From Polyangiaceae bacterium (GTDB lineage Bacteria > Myxococcota_A > Polyangia > Polyangiales > Polyangiaceae): 64,000 bases of DNA. Below, piece after piece: positions 51,991 to 60,636 of this stretch. The DNA is taken from positions 1 through 64,000 of the forward strand of contig JAICQO010000020.1 in assembly GCA_025937835.1 (NCBI GenBank), in the 5' to 3' direction. The position numbers were made by a program, and so were the translations under genes. How positions within the stretch are numbered: the stretch's first letter is position 1; each line of letters opens with the position of its first letter. Under the pieces are notes generated by a model that saw nothing but the letters and a program-made list of their open reading frames with translations, was not told the origin of the DNA and searched no databases.

Positions 51991-53189
51991 CAGCCGGCTT
52001 TTCCGTCGACGCGCGGCTGCGTCAGGATCGGAGCGTAGACCCACACGAACAACGCAAACGACAGCGTCCACAGCGCGCCCGCGACCCACAGGCTTTCGAG
52101 GTAACGGCCGGGCGCGAGCCACGGCCCCAGCACGCGGGCGAGGGCCGCCACCGTGATCGCGAGAAACGCCGCGCTCACACTTTTCGGCACCGCGAGCGGC
52201 CGGCCCGTGTGACCGAGCGAGACGCGCGCCATCATGCCCAGAGTCAGCGATCCGAGCGCGCCCACCGTGAGCGCATGTAGGGCCAGCACATTGCCACTGG
52301 CACGCAGCAGCAAGCCGAGAGGGATCCAGGCGTAACCCACGTGCAAAATCCACAACAAGGGCTGCCCGAACGTGAAGCGCGCACCCCAGTGCACCGCGCG
52401 CGCGATCGTCAGCACGCACGCAACGCCCCCAATCCACGAAATGGCCCCACCGGACAGCGCGAGGGCATCCGCCGCGGTGAGCGCCACGAGCGCCGCGACG
52501 GCCGCTAGATCCAGTGCGGGGATCGAGCGCACCGAGGCGACTCCGGTGGCATTGCGCGTGAACATCGGAAAAACGCGCCCCGCCATCAGCGCGAGCAGCA
52601 CCACGATCAGGTCGACCGTGACGAGCGCCGCCCGGTGAGCGGTCCCCGGAGGCAGCAGGCCGAGCGGCTCGGCGTGCATCGCGGCATTGGTCGTGAACAG
52701 CAGGAGCAGCAGCCCGAGCATCACGAAGTTCCGACGGTTCTTCGCCAGAACCAGCGGTCTACCGATGGCAATCGCCACCGCCGGAAGGAAGGCTAGATCG
52801 ATGGCCGCGACGGCTCCCGGGGGAAGCGTGGCCGCCATCAAAAGACCGACCCGACCCGCCAGCCACAGCCCGCACAGCCCGAGCAGCGCGCGGCCCGTGA
52901 CCGTCTCGCGCTGCGTCCAGTTGCCGACCGCTGTTAGCAGGAAGCCGGCGATCACCGCCGAGGCATAGCCGAACAACATCTCGTGCGCGTGCCAGCTCGC
53001 AGGCGGAAGGTACGCGCCCGGAGCGAACCTTCCGCTCAAAACCAACAGCCAGAGCGGGATGATCAGCGACGCAAAGATTGCAGCCAACAGAAAGAACGGG
53101 CGAAAACCCTTCGCCGCAAGGGCTCGCAGCGGAGCCGAGTCGGGCCTGGAAATCGCGGGTTGCCCGTACATTTGGAGTGAACGCGCCAT
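51990..53189 (-). CDS. nnrS: NnrS family protein
   Basis: GFRPFFLLAAIFA...WHAHEMLFGYASAVIAGFLLTAVGNWTQRETVTG...GRVFPMFTRNATG...HALTVGALGSLTLGMMARVSLGHTGR. Confidence 0.95.
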   Translation of the reverse strand: MARSLQMYGQPAISRPDSAPLRALAAKGFRPFFLLAAIFASLIIPLWLLVLSGRFAPGAYLPPASWHAHEMLFGYASAVIAGFLLTAVGNWTQRETVTGRALLGLCGLWLAGRVGLLMAATLPPGAVAAIDLAFLPAVAIAIGRPLVLAKNRRNFVMLGLLLLLFTTNAAMHAEPLGLLPPGTAHRAALVTVDLIVVLLALMAGRVFPMFTRNATGVASVRSIPALDLAAVAALVALTAADALALSGGAISWIGGVACVLTIARAVHWGARFTFGQPLLWILHVGYAWIPLGLLLRASGNVLALHALTVGALGSLTLGMMARVSLGHTGRPLAVPKSVSAAFLAITVAALARVLGPWLAPGRYLESLWVAGALWTLSFALFVWVYAPILTQPRVDGKAG

Positions 53190-53246
53190 GCGCCGAGCTC
53201 ACCGTGCAAGACGCGTGCGGAGCAAAGCGCGTGCGCGCGCTCAGGC

Positions 53247-53558
53247 TCAGCCCGAGAACCCGAGCGCTCGGGCGCGCTCCTCGGCCGTGCCGAGCGGTTC
53301 GCTCTTGCGATTCACGACCGGCAGGACCCTCGAGCGCTCGGCGTTGATCGTCAGCCACGAGCCGAGATCCGCGGGAAGCAACCCTTCCTCGTAAATCGCC
53401 TCGACCGGGCACTCCGGCACGCACGCCCCGCAGTCGATGCACTGCGCGGGATCGATGTAGAGCATCTCGGCGTCGCCGTGGAAGCAATCGACCGGGCAAA
53501 CGGCGACGCAATCCGTGTAGCGGCAGCGCTGGCAGTTCTCGGTGACGACGAACGTCAT
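53247..53558 (-). CDS. fdxA: 7Fe-type ferredoxin (FdxA-like)
   Basis: TFVVTENCQRCRYTDCVAVCPVDCFHGDAEMLYIDPAQCIDCGACVPECPVEAIY. Confidence 0.94.
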   Translation of the reverse strand: MTFVVTENCQRCRYTDCVAVCPVDCFHGDAEMLYIDPAQCIDCGACVPECPVEAIYEEGLLPADLGSWLTINAERSRVLPVVNRKSEPLGTAEERARALGFSG

Positions 53559-54283
53559 CGAGTCGCTTCCAAGAGCGCAGGACTCGGCGACCAGTCGGCG
53601 CCGCTCAACCCGTGAAGCCGGGGCAAGTCTCCGATCGTGAAGCCGTCGACGTCGGTGGCCACCGTCCGCTCGCGCTCCCAGCGCGCGAGCACGCGGATCG
53701 CGGTTTCGAACGAGGTCGAGACCATGTCTGCGAGCTCCTGGCGAGATAGCGGCACGCCGATCCGCAAGCTCCCGTCGTCGAGCTCGTCGCCGAACTGGTC
53801 ATAGAGCTTGAGCAAGAGTGTCGCGAGCCGCGCCTCGACCGAGCCGGCGCTCAGCACGTCGATCTTGTCGTGAAGCGCCGTGAACTTCTGCTCGAAGGCG
53901 CAAAACAGATTCAGCGCCAGCTGAGGGTCGCTGTGGACCGCAGAAAGCACGAGCTCGCGCGGGATCGAGACCAACACGACGTTCGCCGTGGCCGGAACGG
54001 CGGCGTTCTGGTACGGCACGCCCTTCACCAGCACGAGCTCGCCGAGGATGGTCGGCGTGCCGAACAGGCCGCACAGCGAGGTGCGCCCGCGCGCGGCGGG
54101 CCGCGTCAGCTTGACGAGCCCGCTCTTGACGAGGAGCAGCGCTTCCGGCGACTCGCCAACCCGCCAGATCATCGAACCGCGGGCGTAGGTCTTGGTGCGC
54201 GAGGCGGTCGCGAGCTGCTCGAACACTTCGGAATCGACGCCCTTGAAGAGCGCGGTGCGTTCGAGGAAATCGTGAAGGGCCAT
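53555..54283 (-). CDS. Crp/Fnr family transcriptional regulator
   Basis: cNMP-fold (FKGVDSEVFEQLATASRTKTYARGSMIWRVGE) and VPLSRQELADMVSTSFETAIRVLARWERE HTH; 4-bp overlap with fdxA. Confidence 0.92.
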   Translation of the reverse strand: MALHDFLERTALFKGVDSEVFEQLATASRTKTYARGSMIWRVGESPEALLLVKSGLVKLTRPAARGRTSLCGLFGTPTILGELVLVKGVPYQNAAVPATANVVLVSIPRELVLSAVHSDPQLALNLFCAFEQKFTALHDKIDVLSAGSVEARLATLLLKLYDQFGDELDDGSLRIGVPLSRQELADMVSTSFETAIRVLARWERERTVATDVDGFTIGDLPRLHGLSGADWSPSPALLEATR

Positions 54284-54370
54284 GTCTTCGCCGGCGTGTA
54301 AAAGAGCGCTCTGCGAGAAAGCGCTCTCACGCCGTCCTCCGTAGCCTAGGACCCGTTTCGGCCGCGTGCC

Positions 54371-54384
54371 ATGATGGACGTCAT
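54371..54384. promoter_or_regulatory. Candidate FNR/Crp-type operator (ATGAT-N4-GTCAT)
   Basis: Imperfect 5-4-5 dyad in the divergent crp/HiPIP intergenic region. Confidence 0.3.
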
Positions 54385-54503
54385 GTAAGCGGGTCGCTGG
54401 GGCTTGCGTCGGGGATTTACGGTCAGTAGACCTCCGGGCGTCACGGTGCTGCCGCTTGGCTCCGCATTTGCGGGCGAAAAACGGCGGCAGGGAAAGGATT
54501 TCC

Positions 54504-54863
54504 ATGACCAGGAACGGAACGAGGGACTCCCTCGATCAAGACGGGTCCACTCCGGCGATGAGCCGGCGCGTGGCGCTCGGGCGGATGGTAGCGCTCCCAC
54601 TGGTAGCCGCGCTCCCCGCCGGGCTCGCCGCCTGCAACCGCGGCCCGAAATGCGACGACACGACGGGGCTCTCACCCGAAGACATCAAGGTACGCAAGGA
54701 AGTCGCGGTCTACGAGGAGAAATCCTCCGACGTCACGCGCTACTGCAAGGACTGCCTCCAGTACACCCCAGCGGGCGACAACGCTTGCGGCGGCTGCAAG
54801 GTCGTGAAGGGTCCGATCAATCCCGAAGGGACCTGCAAGCTCTTCGTGGCAAAGCCGTCCTGA
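54504..54863 (+). CDS. High-potential iron-sulfur protein (HiPIP)-like
   Basis: RYCKDCLQYTPAGDNACGGCKVVKGPINPEGTCKLF matches HiPIP CxxCxQY...C...G..C spacing; N-terminal export-like segment. Confidence 0.78.
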   Translation: MTRNGTRDSLDQDGSTPAMSRRVALGRMVALPLVAALPAGLAACNRGPKCDDTTGLSPEDIKVRKEVAVYEEKSSDVTRYCKDCLQYTPAGDNACGGCKVVKGPINPEGTCKLFVAKPS

Positions 54864-54874
54864 AATAGAGCGCG

Positions 54875-57136
54875 ATGACCGACAGCGGATGGAAACCGGT
54901 GCTCGCCGGCCTGGCGCCGGAGGCGTGGGAGAGCGAGATCGACGTCTACGAGACCCAGCTCGTCCTCAAGAAGCGGGGCAAGATCGACGATCGCTTGTTC
55001 GCGGAGACTCGACTGCGTCGCGGCGCCTACGGGCAACGCTACGACAATGGCAAGCGGCACGACGGCGTCGAGTCGCGCGAGCTGATCTACCCGCAAAAAG
55101 ACCTGCACAAGGGGCCGGAGACGCTGTGGGACGCGCCGGGTATGCAGCGCATCAAGCTGCCCTTCGGCGGGGTGACGGCCAAGCAACTCGGCGTACTTTC
55201 GGAGCTCGCCGAGGAGTACTCCGATCAGATCCTGCACGTCACGACGCGCCAGGATATTCAGCTCCATTTCGTGCACATCGAGGACACGCCGGATCTGATG
55301 CGCCGCCTCGCCGCCGTCGGCGTCACGACGCGTGAAGCCTGCGGCAACTCGGTGCGCAACGTCACGGCCTGCCCGATCGCGGGCGTGTGCCGCGACGAAC
55401 CGTTCGACGTGACGCCCTATGCCCGCGCGTTGGCGTTCTTCCTGCTCGGGCACGAGTCCGGTCAGGACATGGGGCGCAAGTTCAAGATCGCGTTCTCGGG
55501 CTGCTCTCAGCACGCCTGCGGGCTCACCGGTTTCCACGACATCGGCTGCATCGCGCGCCTGCGCGGCGAGGAGCGCGGTTTCGAGTTCTACGTGGGCGGC
55601 GGGCTCGGGCCGGTCCCGCACGCAGCGGAGCTGCTCGATCCGTTCGTGCCGGAGACCGAGCTATTTCCGCTGTCCGAGGCGGTCTGCCGCGTGTTTTCGA
55701 GGCTCGGCGAGCGCGCCAACCGCTCGCGCGCGCGACTGAAGTTCTTGCTGAAGAAGCTCGGGATCGACGAGTTCCGCCGCCTGGTTCTGGAAGAGCGGGC
55801 CAAGCTCAAGCCCGATCCACGCTGGACGAGCTTCTTGAGCCGCTTGAACGAGGGCGCCGAAGCTCCGAGGCCGCGCTCCGTCGAGCAGAACGGCGAGAGC
55901 GAAGGCCCCGCCGAGGGCTTCGAGGAGTGGCGTCGCACCAACGTCTACGAGCAGCGGCAACCCGGCTACTTCGCCGCGACCATCCAGCTCCCGCTCGGCG
56001 ACTTCACGCCCGATCAGGCGAGAGCGATCGTCGATCTGATGCAGCGCTACACGGGCGACACCCTGCGGACCACGGTCGAGCAAAACCTGCTCCTGCGCTG
56101 GGTGACCGAGGAGGATCTGCCGCGGGTGCATCGCGAGCTCGTAGCAATCGGGCTCGCTGAATCGGGAGCGAGCGGCGTCTCCGACGTCACGTCGTGCCCG
56201 GGAACCGACACTTGCAAGCTCGGCATTTCCTCGTCGCGTGGCCTCGCCCGTGAGCTCCGCCGAAGGCTCGGCGCGGCGCAGAGCGAGCTGCCAGCCGAGG
56301 CCCGAGGCCTGCACATCAAGTGCAGCGGCTGCTTCAACTCCTGCGGGCAGCACCACGTCGCCGACATCGGTTTTCTCGGCGTGAGCCGCAACGTCAACGG
56401 CCGGCGCGTGCCTCACTTTCAGCTGGTCGTCGGCGGTCGCTGGCAGGGCAATGCGCGCACCTTCGGCCTGGCCATCGGCGCCATTCCGTCCAAGAACGTG
56501 CCGCAGGTGGTCGACCGGCTCACGGCTGAGTTCGCCAAGGGCCACACCGAGGGGGAGTCGTTCGAAGCCTGGATCGCGCGGGTCGGACGCAAATCGGTGA
56601 AGGCGCTGGTCCAGGATCTGGTCGACGTGCCGAGCTTCGAGTCCGATCCCGACTTTTACCGCGACTGGGGCGACCCGCGCATCTACACCACCGGTGATCA
56701 GGGCGTCGGCGAATGCGCGGGCGAGGTCGTGTCACCGATCGACTTCGCGCTCGCGGCTTGCGAGCGCCAGATCTTCGAGGCGCAGCTGTTGCTCGACGCA
56801 CAGAAGCCCCACGACGCCGCGGGTCGTGCTCGCGCGGCGATGACCGACGCGGCGTTCTGGCTGGCCCGCGAGCGCTCGCCCGAGCTCTCCCAGGAGCAGC
56901 CTGAGGACATCCTTCGCGAGTTCCGGGTGCACTTGGCGGACACCGGCGCCTTCGACGCAGCCTCCGTCGGCGGGCGCTTCGCGCATTACCTGTTCCGCGC
57001 GCACGAGGTCGACCTTTCGACGGTGACCTCGCGTGCCGCGCACGAGCTGATCGAGGAAGCCCAGCTGTTCGTGGACGCCGCGCACCAGTACCACGTGCGC
57101 CGGAGCACCCTCACCGCCCCCGAGCCGGCTCGCTGA
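54875..57136 (+). CDS. Nitrite/sulfite reductase (siroheme-4Fe4S) with C-terminal helical HEPN-like extension
   Basis: NVTACPIAGVC...FSGCSQHACG in the N-half and VTSCPGTDTCKLG...IKCSGCFNSCGQHHVADIGFLG in the C-half. Confidence 0.92.
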   Translation: MTDSGWKPVLAGLAPEAWESEIDVYETQLVLKKRGKIDDRLFAETRLRRGAYGQRYDNGKRHDGVESRELIYPQKDLHKGPETLWDAPGMQRIKLPFGGVTAKQLGVLSELAEEYSDQILHVTTRQDIQLHFVHIEDTPDLMRRLAAVGVTTREACGNSVRNVTACPIAGVCRDEPFDVTPYARALAFFLLGHESGQDMGRKFKIAFSGCSQHACGLTGFHDIGCIARLRGEERGFEFYVGGGLGPVPHAAELLDPFVPETELFPLSEAVCRVFSRLGERANRSRARLKFLLKKLGIDEFRRLVLEERAKLKPDPRWTSFLSRLNEGAEAPRPRSVEQNGESEGPAEGFEEWRRTNVYEQRQPGYFAATIQLPLGDFTPDQARAIVDLMQRYTGDTLRTTVEQNLLLRWVTEEDLPRVHRELVAIGLAESGASGVSDVTSCPGTDTCKLGISSSRGLARELRRRLGAAQSELPAEARGLHIKCSGCFNSCGQHHVADIGFLGVSRNVNGRRVPHFQLVVGGRWQGNARTFGLAIGAIPSKNVPQVVDRLTAEFAKGHTEGESFEAWIARVGRKSVKALVQDLVDVPSFESDPDFYRDWGDPRIYTTGDQGVGECAGEVVSPIDFALAACERQIFEAQLLLDAQKPHDAAGRARAAMTDAAFWLARERSPELSQEQPEDILREFRVHLADTGAFDAASVGGRFAHYLFRAHEVDLSTVTSRAAHELIEEAQLFVDAAHQYHVRRSTLTAPEPAR

Positions 57137-57240
57137 CGCCGCCGCTCACGACGGCTCGGGGTCGTCGCCGCGCAGAATCTGCATCCGGCGGGCGCTCCCC
57201 GAAATCACTGCGCTCCCTCCAGCCCCTGATGCGCGTCAGC

Positions 57241-57271
57241 GTACCGGTTTTACGCCGGTACGGCTCTTGCT
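57241..57271 (+). promoter_or_regulatory. Sigma-54-type promoter overlapped by palindromic operator-like element
   Basis: Perfect inverted repeat GTACCGG-N7-CCGGTAC (57241-57261) overlapping CGGTACGGCTCTTGCT (57256-57271; GG-N10-GC, 15/16 vs TGGYACRNNNNTTGCW). Confidence 0.6.
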
Positions 57272-57297
57272 GGTGTCCGTCGCTCGAGGGAACCTCC

Positions 57298-57609
57298 GTG
57301 ACTCACGAGACGACTCACCCGAAGCCGAATTACCCGGTCTGGACCTGCAGCTCGACCCAATCGCTCGGCACTGCCCTGCTCCGCCTGGAGACGGCTCGCG
57401 AGCTCGCCCTGGTCAGGCTCCAGCGCGCGGACCCGACGACACACGCTCGCTGGACCGCACAGGAGCGCAAGGTCGAACGCTTCCTCGACGAGTGCGAGCG
57501 GCTTCTCGCCGTACTGGGGGAAGGTGCCGTGCCCGCTGCCGCGGCGGGGATCCGCTCGCTCGAGCTCGAGGTCTGCGAGTTCATCGGCGCTCCGCCCGTG
57601 CATCACTGA
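57298..57609 (+). CDS. Small hypothetical helical protein (103 aa)
   Basis: GTG start with GAGGG 7 nt upstream and a sigma-54-like promoter at suitable distance. Confidence 0.55.
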   Translation: MTHETTHPKPNYPVWTCSSTQSLGTALLRLETARELALVRLQRADPTTHARWTAQERKVERFLDECERLLAVLGEGAVPAAAAGIRSLELEVCEFIGAPPVHH

Positions 57610-57650
57610 ATACCAGCGAGCGGGCAGCTGTTTCGGAGCCCGACAGCCGC

Positions 57651-58589
57651 TCAGAGGTGCTGGCCGAGCCAGGCCAACGTCTCTCGTGTTACCGCCGAGT
57701 GCGACAAGACGCTGTCATGGGTGGCGCCGGGAACGACGACGAGCCTGGCGCGTGGCCCCGCCAGCGCCTCGAGCTTCTGGCTGTGCCGGAGTTGCACCTG
57801 CCGGTCCGCGTCGCCGTGGATCAGGAGCAGCGGGGCCGCGCCGAGCGCGATGCTGTTCTCGGGTCCGGCGCGATCCGGATCGAAGCTCGAGATGCGACCT
57901 GCATCGTCGAGCGCCGCTTGAAACCAGCGATCCGGAAGCCACTTGAGCGGGCCGCGCAGATATTTCGATTGGTAGTCGCGCACCACCTCACGGACCGATG
58001 CAAACGGCGAGACGGCGATCGCCGTCTTCACGCGCCGATCGCGAGCAGCGACGTCGAGGGACACCGCGGCGCCGTACGAAAAGCCGAAGACCCCGACGGG
58101 CCCGAGTCGGATCCCGCCGGCCTCGAGCGCGTCGAGGACCTGACTCACGTCGCGGGCTTCGTCTTGCCCGTAAGTGAGGTACCGCCCGCTCGACGCACCG
58201 TGGCCCCGCAGATCGAGCAGAACGGCGCGGTAGCCGGCGCCGCACAGCGTGTCCGCCATTCCCGAGAGCGAGCGTCGATCCATGCGGATGCCGTGCAGGA
58301 GCACGATCGTACCTCGCGGCTCGGCCGCCCGAGGCTCGACGACCCAGACCGCAAGCTTCGCCGGGTTCGGGCCGACACTCACGGACCAGTCTCGGACAGC
58401 TCGGCCGAGAAGCGCCGGCGGTGGCTGCCGGTGCTGGGCCCGGATCACGGCGTTCGGCGCGAGAGCCATCGAAAAGGCGAGCGCGTCCGTCGCCAGCAGG
58501 TAGACGAGCACGAAAGCGACAGCGCTCTGGGCGGTGATCATCAGCCACCGCTCCCGACCCGTCACCAGAGCTTCGAAACGCCGCCGCAC
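57651..58589 (-). CDS. Alpha/beta hydrolase (membrane-anchored)
   Basis: GTIVLLHGIRMDRRSLSGM...LLDLRGHGASSG...VGVFGFSYGAAVSL...LLLIHGDADRQV...GATHDSVL. Confidence 0.9.
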   Translation of the reverse strand: MRRRFEALVTGRERWLMITAQSAVAFVLVYLLATDALAFSMALAPNAVIRAQHRQPPPALLGRAVRDWSVSVGPNPAKLAVWVVEPRAAEPRGTIVLLHGIRMDRRSLSGMADTLCGAGYRAVLLDLRGHGASSGRYLTYGQDEARDVSQVLDALEAGGIRLGPVGVFGFSYGAAVSLDVAARDRRVKTAIAVSPFASVREVVRDYQSKYLRGPLKWLPDRWFQAALDDAGRISSFDPDRAGPENSIALGAAPLLLIHGDADRQVQLRHSQKLEALAGPRARLVVVPGATHDSVLSHSAVTRETLAWLGQHL

Positions 58590-58637
58590 GTTGGAACGGA
58601 GTCTAGCTCGAAACCCAGGACCCGCTCGTGGCCCGGG

Positions 58638-59057
58638 TCACGGTGCGGAGCGGCGCTGCTGTCGGAAGCCGAACCCGGATGTCCGATGCCAGTACCAGAG
58701 CCCGCCAGCGCTCGTCGCAAACACGGCAAGCTCCCAGAGCAACACGGCTTCGCGCGTCGTCGGACGAATGCCCGCGATCCATTCCGTCGCGAGCACCGTG
58801 AACGGAACGTGTTCGCGAAAGCCACCACCGGCGAACCACAGCTCCCGAGCAATCGTGGTCAGGAAGCACTCGCCGAGCAGCGCGCGGGAGGCCACGGAAA
58901 CGACCACGAAGGTCATGGCGAAGCCCATGTAGGCACGACTCAGCTTCGGGAAACGATGCCAGAACAACAGCGGCATACCGAGCCCCCAGATCAGCATCGA
59001 CGCGACGTGCACGATGTCGGTTGCCGCGGCCAGAAAGCGCCAGAGTGCGAGCTCCAC
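58638..59057 (-). CDS. Hypothetical multi-pass membrane protein
   Basis: MELALWRFLAAATDIVHVASMLIWGLGMPLLFWHRFPKLSRAYMGFAMTFVVVSVASRALLGECFLTTIARELW; several TM segments. Confidence 0.65.
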   Translation of the reverse strand: MELALWRFLAAATDIVHVASMLIWGLGMPLLFWHRFPKLSRAYMGFAMTFVVVSVASRALLGECFLTTIARELWFAGGGFREHVPFTVLATEWIAGIRPTTREAVLLWELAVFATSAGGLWYWHRTSGFGFRQQRRSAP

Positions 59058-59219
59058 GAGCTCTTTCGAAGCAGCTCTCGTGCCATCTCACTCGGCGGCG
59101 CCGTCGCTTGGGGCACACGCCGGGATTGCGCCCGCGGGGGTGCGACTGCAAATCTTGCGCTCTCGAAGCGCCAGGTCGCGCGCAGGGCTGCGGATTGACG
59201 GCGCTACACGCGGGGCACG

Positions 59220-59660
59220 ATGCTTGCTCCCGCGAATCACATGCAACACCCACCCCGCCTGGTGCGCGATCTGATGACTTCGACGGTAGTAACGCTAGGG
59301 CGGAACGACGCGCTGCGCAGCGCCGACGACATCATGCGCCTGGGTCGGATCCGTCATCTGCCGATCGTCGACGAGGAGGGCAAGCTGGTCGGAATCGTCA
59401 GCCAGCGCGACCTGTTTCATAGCGGTCTGGTCCGAGCACTCGGCTACGGCACGCGCGCCCACACCCGCGCGCTGGACTCGCTCGACGTGAAGGAAGCCAT
59501 GCACACCGAGGTGGTCACGCTGGGCCCGAGCGCGCCGCTCGCCCAAGCCGCCAAGCTGATGCTCGAGCGCAAGATCGGCTGCGTGGTGATCGTCGAAGAC
59601 TCACAGGTCGTCGGCATCCTGACCGAGAGCGACTTCGTGCGGCTGGCGCTGGAAGCGTGA
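59220..59660 (+). CDS. CBS-domain protein
   Basis: VRDLMTSTVVTLGRNDALRSADDIMRLGRIRHLPIVDEEGKLVGIVSQRDL and a second CBS repeat. Confidence 0.92.
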   Translation: MLAPANHMQHPPRLVRDLMTSTVVTLGRNDALRSADDIMRLGRIRHLPIVDEEGKLVGIVSQRDLFHSGLVRALGYGTRAHTRALDSLDVKEAMHTEVVTLGPSAPLAQAAKLMLERKIGCVVIVEDSQVVGILTESDFVRLALEA

Positions 59661-59676
59661 GGAGCGCGCAGCCCGC

Positions 59677-60636
59677 TCAGAAGCGGACGTTCACGCTCGG
59701 TGGCTGGATTTCGGCTTCAGCCTTGACAAGCTCGACGGTGAGCTTGACCACCGCCGTTCCGTGGCGCGTCAGGTTGAGCTCGGGGATCGCCGTCAGATCG
59801 GCGCGCGGCACGACCTGGTCCGCCTTCAGGGCGCGCACGATCTCCGGCGGGCCCACCACCGTGACATCGACGGTGCGTGGCACCACCGTGGCGCCGACGA
59901 CACCGACCACCTCGACCGGCCGATTCTCGAATTTGGCCTCGCTCAGCCGCCGCGCGATCACGACGCTGACCGCCGCCGAGGTCGGACCGATGAAGCGCAC
60001 GCGTGAAGGCGGGGCGTCGATCGCGATCCGGCGGCGATGCGTGCCCTCGCTCAGCCCGGACACGTCGAAGGGAGCGAGCCGCGCAAACTGCATCACCTCG
60101 ATCAAGCTCGTCGGTCCGCGGACCGTGATGGTCGGCGGATCCACCTCGGGCTCGCCCTTGATCACGTAGCCGCTCGCAGGTTGCCCCGAGATCGACGCCT
60201 GCACCGGGATCTGCCGGGAAATCACGTCCTCCCAGTCGAGGTCGATGCTGGGCGGATCGATGATGGTGATGCGCGCGTCCTCAACGTTGAACATGCTGGG
60301 GTCGAACACGATCTGCTTTCTGTGACCCTGGCGCAGGTCGATCTCGACCGGCGGAATGCGCGCCTGGTTGAGCTCGTCGAGCGCACGCGCCGGGCCACGC
60401 AGCGTGACGTGGATGGTGGGCGGCATCTGCGTCATCAGCTCGCGGTTCGCGTCTTCGGGCGGCGGCCGTGTCACCACGCCGACCTCGATCGTGCGCTGCT
60501 GCTCGTCCTGCTGCCCGTAGAGGAACGCGAACAGCCCGACCGCCAAACCGAGCGACAGGGCCTTCAGCCCGACGTTCTCGGTGAACGACTCCTTGATGAA
60601 TGTCAGTATCGCAGCCGGGATCGGGCTCATGCTCAC
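59677..60636 (-). CDS. cdaR: YbbR-repeat protein CdaR
   Basis: ENVGLKALSLGLAVGLFAFLYGQ followed by YbbR-like repeats; 4-bp overlap with cdaA. Confidence 0.88.
   Translation of the reverse strand: MSMSPIPAAILTFIKESFTENVGLKALSLGLAVGLFAFLYGQQDEQQRTIEVGVVTRPPPEDANRELMTQMPPTIHVTLRGPARALDELNQARIPPVEIDLRQGHRKQIVFDPSMFNVEDARITIIDPPSIDLDWEDVISRQIPVQASISGQPASGYVIKGEPEVDPPTITVRGPTSLIEVMQFARLAPFDVSGLSEGTHRRRIAIDAPPSRVRFIGPTSAAVSVVIARRLSEAKFENRPVEVVGVVGATVVPRTVDVTVVGPPEIVRALKADQVVPRADLTAIPELNLTRHGTAVVKLTVELVKAEAEIQPPSVNVRF

Noticed and set aside
57267-59198. 643-aa + strand ORF
   Set aside because: Antisense to the alpha/beta hydrolase and membrane protein genes and frame-shifted over the 57298 small gene; no domain features.
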